Positions 16,636 through 24,399 of a stretch of DNA of 64,000 nt are shown here, piece by piece. Position 1 is the stretch's first letter. The number at the start of each line of letters is the position of its first letter. A program made the position numbers and the translations under genes. The DNA is from Arthrobacter sp. U41 (lineage in GTDB: Bacteria; Actinomycetota; Actinomycetes; Actinomycetales; Micrococcaceae). Under the pieces are notes generated by a model. It saw only the letters and a program-made list of their open reading frames with translations, had not been told where the DNA came from and searched no databases. The stretch spans positions 248,001 through 312,000 of the forward strand of contig NZ_CP015732.1 in assembly GCF_001750145.1 (NCBI RefSeq). The letters run 5' to 3'.

Positions 16636-16830
16636 ACAAGGCTCGTCACGACAAGGCTCGTCACGACAAGGCTCGTCACGACAAGGCTCGTCACGACAAG
16701 GCTCGTCACGACAAGGCTCGTCACGACAAGGCTCGTCACGACAAGGCTCGTCACGACAAGGCTCGTCACGACAAGGCTCGTCACGACAAGGCTCGTCACG
16801 ACAAGGCTCGTCACGACAAGGCTCGTCACG
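16636..16830. repeat. Perfect 15-bp tandem repeat, 13 copies
   Basis: Thirteen exact copies of ACAAGGCTCGTCACG, 195 bp, with no variation between units. Because 15 is a multiple of 3 and the unit has no stop, several frames on both strands stay open through it; one continues from the glyoxalase-like fragment as repeated TRLVT. The lack of sequence decay indicates recent expansion or active homogenisation. Confidence 0.97.
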
Positions 16831-16932
16831 GCAGCGGGGGCTTCCCCCGGCGTTCCGGCGGATACAAGAGGTCTCGACGAAGGGATGCATGCGGAGGAGG
16901 ATTAAAGGGCAGTCACGGTAAGGAGGTCAGTG

Positions 16933-17118
16933 ATGTGCTATCCGTACAACAGGGAATTCCGGCGGGACATCAACAAGGACGAACCAAAGGAAACCGAGGC
17001 GCGCCCGGAGCCCCGGGTGGAAGCGCTTGGCTTCAAGTTCTGGGCCTTTCCCCGCCGCAGCAGGGAATTCACCGTCGAGGAACCGGCGACGGCCGACCGG
17101 ACCCGCGAGAAGGTATAG
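16933..17118 (+). CDS. Small hypothetical protein (61 aa)
   Basis: 61 residues, charged, starting MCYPYNREFRRDINKDEP with a compact aromatic patch GFKFWAFPRRSREFTVEE. A strong AAGGAGG lies 6 bases before ATG 16933, which is the main reason to accept it; a GTG codon directly before is a weaker choice. No recognised family. It follows the repeat array and precedes another small gene in the same direction. Confidence 0.6.
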   Translation: MCYPYNREFRRDINKDEPKETEARPEPRVEALGFKFWAFPRRSREFTVEEPATADRTREKV

Positions 17119-17251
17119 CCCGGAAGCAACGGAAGGCTCCTCGCAGAGGGGCCTTCCACTCGGGCCCTACATATGGCCGGACTGCGGCGTGCCAACGTTC
17201 CGACGAAGGTGCGGGAGACTGGAGCTCCCCCCACACGAAAGCAGGACCGCA

Positions 17252-17518
17252 TTGATCAATCTCCAGCAGGACGCCGAAGGCTTCGTCCGCATGAAGCGGC
17301 ACCTTCCGGGCAGCACCGTTGTGTCCGTCACTTTCAGTGATGGATCCTCCGAGGAGTTCACCGGCGAGCAGCTCAACGCGATCTACGACGAGGCCCTCGC
17401 CGTCTACCGGGCAGAGAACCACCTGGACGCCAAGGGTTACTCCCGGGCACCAAAAAAGACGGTCCAGCCCGTGAACAGGATCGAGTTCGTGGCGGTGCAT
17501 CCCGGGATGGCCAAGTAG
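17252..17518 (+). CDS. Small hypothetical protein (88 aa)
   Basis: Probably begins at TTG 17252 (INLQQDAEGFVRMKRHLPG) or at ATG 17291. The rest, STVVSVTFSDGSSEEFTGEQL, then YDEALAVYRAENHLDAKGYS, is a plausible mixed alpha/beta sequence with normal codon use. Upstream of 17252 the same frame is an unnatural Arg/Ser/Pro-rich shadow. No family recognised. It ends 52 bases before the ArsR gene's promoter region. Confidence 0.5.
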   Translation: MINLQQDAEGFVRMKRHLPGSTVVSVTFSDGSSEEFTGEQLNAIYDEALAVYRAENHLDAKGYSRAPKKTVQPVNRIEFVAVHPGMAK

Positions 17519-17533
17519 CCCGCCGGAAACCCA

Positions 17534-17562
17534 TTGACACCGCGGAACCGGCGGACTATTCT
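17534..17562 (+). promoter_or_regulatory. Promoter of the ArsR-AHSA1 operon
   Basis: TTGACA at 17534-17539 and TATTCT at 17557-17562 with an exact 17-base spacer. Initiation 6-8 bases past the -10 falls at or next to the ATG at 17571, so the transcript should be leaderless. Confidence 0.75.
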
Positions 17563-17579
17563 ACAACCAAATGGTTGTA
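17562..17579. promoter_or_regulatory. Operator palindrome over the start codon
   Basis: TACAACCAAATGGTTGTA, two perfect 8-base arms around AA. It covers the expected transcription start and the ATG (17571) of the ArsR gene, and touches the -10. A regulator bound here would block initiation, which fits autoregulation by the ArsR protein encoded. Confidence 0.75.
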
Positions 17580-17903
17580 TATGAGATTCGGGATGCTGAC
17601 CTTGACCGCCTGTTCCAGGCGTTCGCCGATGCCACCCGCCGGGACATCGTCACCCGGGTGACGGCCGGTGAGTATTCGGTGTCAGGGCTGGCGGAGCATT
17701 ACGCCATGAGTTTCGCCGCCGTACAAAAGCACGTGGCGGTGTTGGAGCGCGCTTCCCTCGTTACGAAGGAAAAGCGCGGACGGGAGCAGATCGTGCGGGC
17801 CCATCACGACGGACTACAACGAGCTCGACGGCTGCTCGACGAATACGAGACGATCTGGCGGCAGCGGGCTGACCGGATCGCAGACATTCTCGCAGAGGGA
17901 TAG
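17571..17903 (+). CDS. ArsR-family (SdpR-like) repressor
   Basis: 110-residue winged-helix repressor. RLFQAFADATRRDIVTRVT is the first helix pair, EYSVSGLAEHYAMSFAAVQKHVAVLERASL the helix-turn-helix, and KRGREQIVRAH the wing. There is no metal-binding cysteine set, so it belongs with the SdpR type that pairs with AHSA1 proteins and not with metal sensors. It is translated from a start codon inside its own predicted operator and followed by an AHSA1 gene after 13 bases. Confidence 0.85.
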   Translation: MVVYEIRDADLDRLFQAFADATRRDIVTRVTAGEYSVSGLAEHYAMSFAAVQKHVAVLERASLVTKEKRGREQIVRAHHDGLQRARRLLDEYETIWRQRADRIADILAEG

Positions 17904-17916
17904 GAAGAGTTCCGTC

Positions 17917-18414
17917 ATGACCGTAATCAGTTCGCAGAAGAATGCCGAAGCCCTGAGCTTCACCGTCGTCGCCGAGTTCGACGCCGGCGTCGAACGGGTG
18001 TGGCAGATCTGGGAAGACCCGCGCCAGCTCGAGCGCTGGTGGGGTCCACCCACCTGGCCCGCGACCTTCGACCGCCACGACTTCGTGTCCGGGGGCAAGG
18101 CCAGCTACTTTATGACCGGGCCCGGGGGTGAGAAGAGCCGGGGCTGGTGGCGGTTCACCGCCATCGAGCCTCCCCACCGGCTGGAGTTCGATGACGGCTT
18201 CGCCGACGCGAACGGCGACCCGATTCCCAGCATGGGCACGAGCCACGCCGTGATGCAGCTGGAGGCAATCGACAACCGCACCCGAATGACCATGGTGTCT
18301 ACCTTTGACTCCGCCGATGCGCTGGAGAAGGTTCTCGCCATGGGCATGGAAGAGGGCATGATGCAGGCCCTTGGCCAGATCGACGCCATCCTCGCCGGGT
18401 CCAAGGTCAGCTGA
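17917..18414 (+). CDS. SRPBCC/AHSA1-domain protein
   Basis: 165 residues of the START-like AHSA1 family: AEFDAGVERVWQIWEDPRQL, then WWGPPTWPATFDRHDF are the family hallmarks (hydrophobic ligand-binding cup). GGAAGAG lies 7 bases before the ATG. Genes of this type are regularly paired with SdpR-like ArsR regulators, often reacting to small hydrophobic compounds or envelope stress, but the ligand is not known. Confidence 0.85.
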   Translation: MTVISSQKNAEALSFTVVAEFDAGVERVWQIWEDPRQLERWWGPPTWPATFDRHDFVSGGKASYFMTGPGGEKSRGWWRFTAIEPPHRLEFDDGFADANGDPIPSMGTSHAVMQLEAIDNRTRMTMVSTFDSADALEKVLAMGMEEGMMQALGQIDAILAGSKVS

Positions 18415-18453
18415 CAGCAGCCAGCCGGCCGCCCAGCTCGAACCGCAGGACGG

Positions 18454-18486
18454 CACCCCCGCATCTGCCGCCGCAGGTGCGGGGTG
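18454..18486 (+). terminator. Hairpin after the AHSA1 gene
   Basis: CACCCCCGCA at 18454-18463 pairs with TGCGGGGTG at 18478-18486 (one bulge), followed by TTGTCGGTT. It is 40 bases past the AHSA1 stop. Confidence 0.45.
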
Positions 18487-18844
18487 TTGTCGGTTAGGGC
18501 GCAGCCGGAGGGGCTGCCCGTTTGTCAGGCCGCGGTTCCCTCCACCTGGGCTTTGATGTTCGCCAGCAGCGCCTCGCCATCCTTCTCGCTCCGCTTCAGG
18601 TCAGCGCCTCAACCGGCGCGCCGATAACCGGGACGGGCAGGTGATCGGCGCGCCGTTCTCGACCGGGGAAGCCCGCCTTCGTAAGCGGGTCCTTGCGTCT
18701 CACCTTGGACCGCCCTCAGCGGACGGCAACAGGGGAGAAAGTCACCGCGATGTTCCATCCAGCTATGCGGCGGGCGGTAAACTCGTTCGAGGTTGAGCGT
18801 CCACTGTGGAGCCGGCACGGCCACGGCCACTCGTTGGAGGACGG
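18487..18844. other. Intergenic stretch with a short reverse-strand gene remnant
   Basis: On the minus strand, 18525-18605 reads about 26 codons (DLKRSEKDGEALLANIKAQ and a short tail) before meeting a stop upstream. It looks like the C-terminal end of a lost gene, family not recognised. A second small hairpin (GCAGCC/GGCTGC) lies at 18501-18517. The rest holds no gene; the SpoIIE-type gene's ribosome site GGAGG is at its right end. Confidence 0.4.
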
Positions 18845-20062
18845 ATGACAAGCACGGAACAGCTATCCCCCCGCAGCCTCCGGGGTCCTGACGCCCCGGA
18901 GTGGGCGCGGCTGGAGGATCTTTCGAGGACCGGCCTGCTGGACACACCCTCCGAAGAGCGCTTCGACCGGATCACGCGGCTGGCGCAGAATCTCTTTGGG
19001 GTCAGCGCCGCCAGCATTTCTCTTATCGGCGAGAAGAACCGTCAGTACCTGAAGTCTTTTGTAGGCACGGTGTCCCGCGGGGCGGACCGGCCTGATACTT
19101 TCTGCGCGGAGACGATCAAGTCCTCTGAAACCATGATCGTGGAGAACGCCCTCACCGACGATCGTTTCAGGGACAACCCGCATGTGACGGGCAACCCCCA
19201 CATCAAGTTCTATGCAGGCCATCCCCTCACCGGCCCCGGCGGCGCCCACGTCGGGACGTTCTGCATCATCGACCAGTCGCCCAGGTCCTTCGGTGCGGAG
19301 CAGCAAAAAATCCTTGAGGACCTCACCGCAATCATCCAGCGTGAGATGAACCTCTCGTGGGACATCGACCATGGCGCCCGCACTCAAAAGGCCATGTTGC
19401 CGGTCACTCCGCCGGCCCCGGCCGGGTACTCGCTGGCAACGTGCTTTTATCCCGCCTTCGGGCTCAGCGGGGACTTCTACGACCTCGGCACTACAGGGTC
19501 CGGACACTTCCGCATCACGGTAGGCGACGCCATGGGCAAGGGCATCGGTCCTGGTCTCGTCGCCGGGGCCGCCCATTCCGCCTTCGTCAACACCGGCTGG
19601 AATGCGGACCCGTCCGGCCTCCTCATGGACGTGGCGAGTCAACTTGAGGACACCCTGGCCCGTGCCGGCTCCTACGCGACGGTCTTCCACGCCGCAATCG
19701 ACCCGGCAACCGGCGCCGGCCTCTATGCGGACGCCGGCCAGGGGTTGACCCACATCCTGCGCGCCGACGACACCGTCGAGCGGCTGCCGCCGACCGGACC
19801 GCCCCTCGGGCTGGTCCCCGGCGCCACTTGGGACCTGCGCCCCCTGGCACTTTCTCCCGGCGACGCCCTCCTGGTTCCGACCGATGGCCTCCTCGACCTC
19901 CACGGCGGCGACCTCCACGGGCTCGCCGAAGCCATGGCGGACTGCCGGACCGCGGACGACCCGGACATAGCCATTAAAGAATTGTGTGACAGGCGGGGGA
20001 AGGCCGTCATCCTGGACGACATTACGGCCGTCCTTTTCCGCCGGGACCCGCGGGAGCCCTAA
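18845..20062 (+). CDS. GAF-domain PP2C/SpoIIE-type serine phosphatase
   Basis: 405 residues. GAF domain at ~30-170 (ERFDRITRLAQNLFGV, then SASISLIGEKNRQYLKSF-like strands; FCAETI mid-domain). The SpoIIE phosphatase domain is at ~185-400: GDFYDLG, VGDAMGKGIGPGLVAG and TDGLLDL carry the metal-binding aspartates, and DDITAVLF closes the fold. Such RsbU/RsbP-like enzymes dephosphorylate STAS anti-anti-sigma proteins. ATG 18845 follows TTGGAGGACGG; the in-frame extension upstream is rejected. It is the first gene of a set with the glycosyltransferase, STAS and HATPase genes downstream. Confidence 0.85.
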   Translation: MTSTEQLSPRSLRGPDAPEWARLEDLSRTGLLDTPSEERFDRITRLAQNLFGVSAASISLIGEKNRQYLKSFVGTVSRGADRPDTFCAETIKSSETMIVENALTDDRFRDNPHVTGNPHIKFYAGHPLTGPGGAHVGTFCIIDQSPRSFGAEQQKILEDLTAIIQREMNLSWDIDHGARTQKAMLPVTPPAPAGYSLATCFYPAFGLSGDFYDLGTTGSGHFRITVGDAMGKGIGPGLVAGAAHSAFVNTGWNADPSGLLMDVASQLEDTLARAGSYATVFHAAIDPATGAGLYADAGQGLTHILRADDTVERLPPTGPPLGLVPGATWDLRPLALSPGDALLVPTDGLLDLHGGDLHGLAEAMADCRTADDPDIAIKELCDRRGKAVILDDITAVLFRRDPREP

Positions 20063-20207
20063 ACCGCCGGGTCCGCCGGGTCCGCGACGCCGAGCGCGGG
20101 GGCGGGGTCGGGCACAGGGCGCATACAGCCCCGATGACGTCACCATTCTTTCTTGCCCGCCGGCGGGACAGCCGGAGCCAACTGAGCCCTAACGAAAGAA
20201 CTCCCCC

Positions 20208-22220
20208 GTGACTGTGAAGCTCTTCTGGGTCCGGCTCGTCGTGGTGCTGACGCTGCTGACCGGCGTCAACTACGTTGCCTGGCGCTGGCTGTCGTCGCTG
20301 AACTGGGACGCGTGGTGGATAGCCGTGCCGCTCGTCGCCGCCGAAACCTACAGCCTGATCGACGTCCTGCTCTTCGGGATGACGGTCTGGCGGCTGAAGA
20401 GCCGCACGCCCCCGGCAACCGCTCCCCCGGATGCCACCGTTGACGTTTTCATCACCACGTACAACGAGCCGCTGGAGCTGGTGATGACAACAGCGCTCGC
20501 CGCCAAAGAAATCCGGCACCCGCACGGCACGTGGATCCTTGACGACGGCGACCGGCCGGAGTTCCGGGAAATGGCCGCCGCGAACGGCCTGGGGTACGTG
20601 ACCCGCAGTGCAGAGTGGCACGGGATGCCCCGGCATGCCAAAGCCGGAAACCTGAATAACGCGCTCATGATGACCGAGGGTGAGTTCCTGCTCATCCTTG
20701 ACGCGGACCAGATCCCCGAACCGGACATTCTGGACAACACTCTGGGCTACTTCAACAACAGGAAAGTCGCCCTCGTCCAGACGCCCCAGTACTTCAGCAA
20801 TGTTCCGGCGCACGATCCGCTGGGCAGCCAGGCACCTCTGTTCTACGGCCCGATCCAGCGGGGGAAAGACGGCTGGAATGCTGCGTTTTTCTGCGGCTCC
20901 AACGCCGTCCTCCGGCGGGAGGCCCTGATGCAGCTGGGGCTGGTTGGCTACGTCAGGGAAACGGAAAAGAGTATCCGGCGCGCCCTCCGCGCTTCCCAGG
21001 CCGCCATCCGCAAAGCACGCAAAGCTGCGGACAACGGATCCACCCTGCTGCACGAAACACTCAACGAGGTCGAAGCGGCAACCCTCGAGGCCTCCAGGCA
21101 GCTCGACGCCGGCGGGTCCCTGAGCGAGATCACCTACCGTGCGCGGCGCCGGGTTGACCGGGCCGTCCAGGCCTTGGTGCTGGCCGACGTATCCGCCCTT
21201 CAGGCTGACCTGGAGGAGATTGCGGCGATGGCGCCGGTGGAAATCGGCGAAGCGGGAGTGCCGGTGGTGACCGAGGATGCGGTGCACCGGATGTCCGCCC
21301 GTGACTGGTCGCCGCTCGGGGCGATCGAGTCCGTCCAGGCGGTTCTGGACGCCTTGTCCGTGGAACGTACCGGCGAGGCCCAGCCGGTCATGCCGCTGGC
21401 CACCATCTCCGTGACCGAGGACATGGCAACCGCCATGCGGCTGCACGCCATGGGATGGCAGAGCGTGTACCACCATGAGGTCCTGGCGTACGGGCTGGCG
21501 CCGGAGGACGTCGGCACCATGCTCACCCAGCGGCTTCGCTGGGCCCAGGGCACCATGCAGGTCTTCCTGCGGGAAAACCCCCTGGTCCAGCGGGGACTCA
21601 AGTGGGGCCAGCGGCTGATGTACTTCGCGACCATGTGGACCTACCTCAGCGGCTTCGCCGCCGTCGTCTATTTCGCCGCGCCCATCGTCTACCTGCTCTT
21701 CGGAATCCTGCCCGTCAGCAGCCTCAGCGCGGATTTTTTCGTGAGATTCATACCGTTCATGGTGGTGAACCAGTTCCTGTTCGCCGTGGCCGGGAAGGGC
21801 ATCCCCACCTGGCGCGGGCAGCAATACAGCCTCGCTTTGTTTCCGACCTGGATTAAAGCCTGCACGACGGCGGCCCGCAACGTCTGGTTCGGACGCCCCC
21901 TCGGCTTCGCCGTCACACCCAAGGACCGGCAGTCCGGCGGCCCGCGGTGGAGCCTGATCCGGCCGCAGCTTGTGGTGTCCGTCCTGCTGGCCATCGCGGC
22001 GGCTGTCGGGATTGGGCGGCTGGCTGCCGGAATGTCCGAACCGGTCGGCACCCTGGTCAACGTAGTCTGGGTGGTGTTTGACCTCATCGTCATGAGCATC
22101 CTGGTCCGCGCCGTCAGATACCGAGGGTACGGAGCGGGCGATTCCGAAGACGAGACCGATGTCAACAACGGGTCATCCAAAGAAAGGGCAGTCCGTGCAC
22201 CTGAGCTACAAAGTGAATGA
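20208..22220 (+). CDS. Cellulose-synthase-like family 2 glycosyltransferase with helical insertion
   Basis: 670-residue membrane GT2. Two N-terminal membrane helices (~8-27, 36-58) and about five at the C-terminus flank the catalytic domain. The processive-synthase residues are present: D112/D113 in LDDGD, DxD at D165-D167 (LDADQIP), TED at 403-405 and QRLRW at 441-445. The product is unknown; BcsA-, hyaluronan- or beta-glucan-type polymers are possible. Between FFCGSNAVLRREAL (228-240) and TED lies a ~155-residue Ala/Arg/Glu-rich, probably coiled-coil stretch that ordinary members lack. GTG start. The STAS gene overlaps its 3' end. Confidence 0.82.
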   Translation: MTVKLFWVRLVVVLTLLTGVNYVAWRWLSSLNWDAWWIAVPLVAAETYSLIDVLLFGMTVWRLKSRTPPATAPPDATVDVFITTYNEPLELVMTTALAAKEIRHPHGTWILDDGDRPEFREMAAANGLGYVTRSAEWHGMPRHAKAGNLNNALMMTEGEFLLILDADQIPEPDILDNTLGYFNNRKVALVQTPQYFSNVPAHDPLGSQAPLFYGPIQRGKDGWNAAFFCGSNAVLRREALMQLGLVGYVRETEKSIRRALRASQAAIRKARKAADNGSTLLHETLNEVEAATLEASRQLDAGGSLSEITYRARRRVDRAVQALVLADVSALQADLEEIAAMAPVEIGEAGVPVVTEDAVHRMSARDWSPLGAIESVQAVLDALSVERTGEAQPVMPLATISVTEDMATAMRLHAMGWQSVYHHEVLAYGLAPEDVGTMLTQRLRWAQGTMQVFLRENPLVQRGLKWGQRLMYFATMWTYLSGFAAVVYFAAPIVYLLFGILPVSSLSADFFVRFIPFMVVNQFLFAVAGKGIPTWRGQQYSLALFPTWIKACTTAARNVWFGRPLGFAVTPKDRQSGGPRWSLIRPQLVVSVLLAIAAAVGIGRLAAGMSEPVGTLVNVVWVVFDLIVMSILVRAVRYRGYGAGDSEDETDVNNGSSKERAVRAPELQSE

Positions 22221-22527
22221 CAGCTACGCCGTGATATCAGCCGCGGGCCGGCTCAACATGGTTTCCGCGCCGAAACTGCGGGAAATGGTCGCGGAAGTTG
22301 TCGCTGCGGGTTCCGCGAGGATCGTGATCAACCTGGAAGAGACGGCCTTTATGGACTCCTCCGGCCTCGGAGCCCTCATCGGATGCCTCAAAGCCGCCCG
22401 GCAGGCCGGCGGCGATCTCCGGATCGCCGCAGTTCAGCCCCAGGTTCAAATGGTCCTGGGCCTGACCAGCATGGACAAGGTCCTGACCTCCTATCCCTCC
22501 GCAGCTGAAGCTTTCGGTGATGACTGA
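22195..22527 (+). CDS. STAS-domain anti-anti-sigma-type protein
   Basis: 110-residue STAS protein: VNDSYAVISAAGRLNMVSAP, then INLEETAFMDSSGLGALIGC. The D-S-S-G loop (S55/S56) carries the serine that partner-switch kinases phosphorylate. GTG 22195 is preceded by AGAAAGGGCAG and is preferred; an ATG at 22159 in the same frame is possible. The gene overlaps the end of the glycosyltransferase gene and its own last codons overlap the HATPase gene, so all three are tightly coupled. Confidence 0.82.
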   Translation: MHLSYKVNDSYAVISAAGRLNMVSAPKLREMVAEVVAAGSARIVINLEETAFMDSSGLGALIGCLKAARQAGGDLRIAAVQPQVQMVLGLTSMDKVLTSYPSAAEAFGDD

Positions 22528-22954
22528 CGTTCTCGCCCGGCGGACGCTGCGCCAGGCGGCCCTTCCGGAAGTAGTCGAGGCCGTGCACGCGGAGCTGGAC
22601 GGGCTGTGGGATGACGCCTCCTTTGTTCCGGACATGGACCGCATGACGTTCGCCACGGCCGTGATCGAAGCGGCCAGCAACGTGGTGCAGCATGCGGTTC
22701 CCGAATCGGCAGCGCCGGTGGAACTCGGGGTCGACATCAGCGTCACGTCCGTCAGGCTGGAGGCCCGGCTCAGCGCCTTCGGCGCGGCCTGCCCTGACCC
22801 CATGCACACTGACTCTGCCATGCCTGACGGCGAGGCCGAGTCAGGGCGCGGGCTCGCGCTCATCCGCGCCCTGGTCACCACCGTCACGTTCGAACGCCAG
22901 GACGGGACGAACACCTGGATCCTGTCAAAGTCCCCGCTGCAGGGCAGCCCCTAA
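22520..22954 (+). CDS. HATPase (RsbW-like) anti-sigma/switch kinase
   Basis: 144 residues of the GHKL/HATPase_c_2 family. The N-box is VIEAASNVVQHA (E50, N54), and the G2-like box is SGRGLALIRALV. The G1 box, normally D-x-G-x-G, reads SAFGAACPDP and is poorly conserved, so ATP binding is not certain. In known systems such a kinase phosphorylates the STAS partner and sequesters a sigma factor or an enzyme regulator. It overlaps the STAS gene by 8 bases. No sigma factor gene is nearby. Confidence 0.75.
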   Translation: MTDVLARRTLRQAALPEVVEAVHAELDGLWDDASFVPDMDRMTFATAVIEAASNVVQHAVPESAAPVELGVDISVTSVRLEARLSAFGAACPDPMHTDSAMPDGEAESGRGLALIRALVTTVTFERQDGTNTWILSKSPLQGSP

Positions 22955-22965
22955 ATCCCTTGACC

Positions 22966-22995
22966 CATGCCGCCCGGCACGAGCCGGGCGGCATG
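22966..22995 (+). terminator. Hairpin after the partner-switch genes
   Basis: CATGCCGCCCGGC (22966-22978), loop ACGA, GCCGGGCGGCATG (22983-22995): a perfect 13-bp stem 11 bases past the HATPase stop. It has no strong T-tract, but this is the usual actinobacterial form. Confidence 0.7.
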
Positions 22996-23324
22996 GCTCG
23001 AAAGCACAAAGAAAAAGCCTCCGGAACCTGTCGGTTCCACGTTCGGCGCTGTCACGACCGGGCGATGGAGTGGGCTGGAAACGTCATGCCTTGGCCAGCG
23101 CCGCCGCCGTCTGGTCGCAGTTGTGGAGTCTAAGGCTCGAGCGTCAGCCCTTGACGCGGTTATCAGCCTGAAGGTCCCATCCGCCATGGTTTGGGGGCTC
23201 GGCTGGCGCACCTGGCAGGAACACTTGAGGTCATCAGCCGGGGCGGAGAGCTGCGTGAGGGCCGGATGTTTCTGTCCGTGCTTGCCAAATATGGCACTGC
23301 GATCGTGAAGGAACTGCGGCGCAG
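22996..23324. other. Intergenic stretch without a clear gene
   Basis: One small GGAACC/GGTTCC hairpin lies at 23021-23036. On the plus strand a ~60-codon open stretch ends at 23361 (RLAHLAGTLEVISRGGEL, then FLSVLAKYGTAIVKELRR), overlapping the regulator gene. It has no start or ribosome site and may be a remnant or chance. Nothing else is seen. Confidence 0.35.
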
Positions 23325-24095
23325 CTACATCCATTCTGACCTTTCCGCTGCGAGCCGGTAGCCCACGCCCCTGACGGTCTGTAACCAGCGGGGCGATGCC
23401 GGATTTTCCCGGAGCTTGCGGCGGAGGTTTCCGAGATGCACCTCGACGGCGCGCTCATCTGATTCGCTGATGTAGGTGTCGTGGGGGTAGTGCTCGCCCC
23501 GGACGACGCGAACCAGTTGAGTTCTCGAGAGAACTTCTCCGCCTCCCTGCAGCAGCTCGTGAAGGAGGTCGAACTCGCTGCGCGTCAGTTCAATTGGGGC
23601 GCCGTCCACGTCAGCAGTGCGCCTCTTGTAGTTGAGCGTCAACCCGTTGTGTCGGAAGACCGAATCGTCCCGCTGATCCGAGGGTGCCTGGTGCGCGGGG
23701 TCAGGGTGGTCCCCGGAGTCCTGTCGGCGGGGCCTGCGCATCATGGCCGCGATCCTTGCGCGCATCTCCCTCGGACGGAACGGTTTCGTGATGTAGTCAT
23801 CGGCTCCGGCATGAAGTGCAGTGAGCAGGTCAGGTTCTTCTGTTCGTCCGGTGACCATCACTACGTAGGCGTTGCTGAACTGACGGATCCGCCGCAGGAC
23901 CTCTAATCCGTCGATGTCGGGGAGTCCGACATCCAGGATCACCAGATCGGCCTGTTGATCGCGCACAACGTCAACACCCTCGCGCCCGGCGGAGGCAATG
24001 TGGACTTCAAATCCCGACTGTAGAAGCGCAGCCGAAAGAAGATTGCGCACGTCCGCGTCATCTTCGACTACTACAGCCACGTCTGAAGCGATCAT
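23325..24095 (-). CDS. OmpR-family response regulator
   Basis: 256 residues. The receiver domain is at 1-120 with acidic pocket EDD (11-13), phospho-acceptor D55 in LVILDVGLPD and K~105 in YITKPFRP. A ~25-residue linker follows, and the winged-helix DNA-binding domain is at ~155-250 (ELTRSEFDLLHELLQGGGEV, then VEVHLGNLRRKLRE and VRGVGYRL). ATG 24095 follows AAGGGGAACC. No histidine kinase gene is adjacent, so its partner is elsewhere or it is an orphan. Neighbouring c-di-GMP genes may be its targets; that is inference. Confidence 0.88.
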   Translation of the reverse strand: MIASDVAVVVEDDADVRNLLSAALLQSGFEVHIASAGREGVDVVRDQQADLVILDVGLPDIDGLEVLRRIRQFSNAYVVMVTGRTEEPDLLTALHAGADDYITKPFRPREMRARIAAMMRRPRRQDSGDHPDPAHQAPSDQRDDSVFRHNGLTLNYKRRTADVDGAPIELTRSEFDLLHELLQGGGEVLSRTQLVRVVRGEHYPHDTYISESDERAVEVHLGNLRRKLRENPASPRWLQTVRGVGYRLAAERSEWM

Positions 24096-24399
24096 GGTTC
24101 CCCTTGTCTGACACTCCGCGTTTGCCCGAACCGAGGAGGTATTCAATGCGACAGTGCTCAAACTACTAGGGGCAGGGGCGCTTTGCACATTTTTGTTAAG
24201 TCAGGAGTCAAGTTTTGTAATTTGGCATGACATTTCATTTGAGATCGAACTCCATATGGCTCAGGTCCAAGCCGCGCTACAGGAGGCTGTCGGCGCAGCA
24301 TCAGCGGCTCTGAGCGGGAGAAGCGCGGAGCAGCCTCCATCAGGGGGCACCACGCGCTGTTCCAGCGCCTCATGCCCGTAACGGGAGACCTGCATTCAC
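24096..24399. other. AT-rich intergenic region upstream of the response regulator
   Basis: Positions 24185-24260 are markedly AT-rich for this genome (GTTAAGTC, TTTTGTAATTTGG, ATGACATTTCATTTG) and contain TTGACT on the minus strand. It is probably the promoter of the regulator gene, though no convincing -10 is seen at the right distance. No coding potential. Confidence 0.4.

Noticed and set aside
16636..16830. Tandem array considered as a CRISPR
   Set aside because: Units are contiguous 15-mers with no spacers and no cas genes nearby.
16606..16905. Open frames through the 15-bp array on both strands as genes
   Set aside because: All stay open only because the unit lacks stops and is a multiple of three; no ribosome site or family match beyond the VOC stump.
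23150..23361. Plus-strand open stretch before the response regulator end as a gene
   Set aside because: No start or ribosome site, stop immediately upstream, and overlap with the 3' end of a solid gene.
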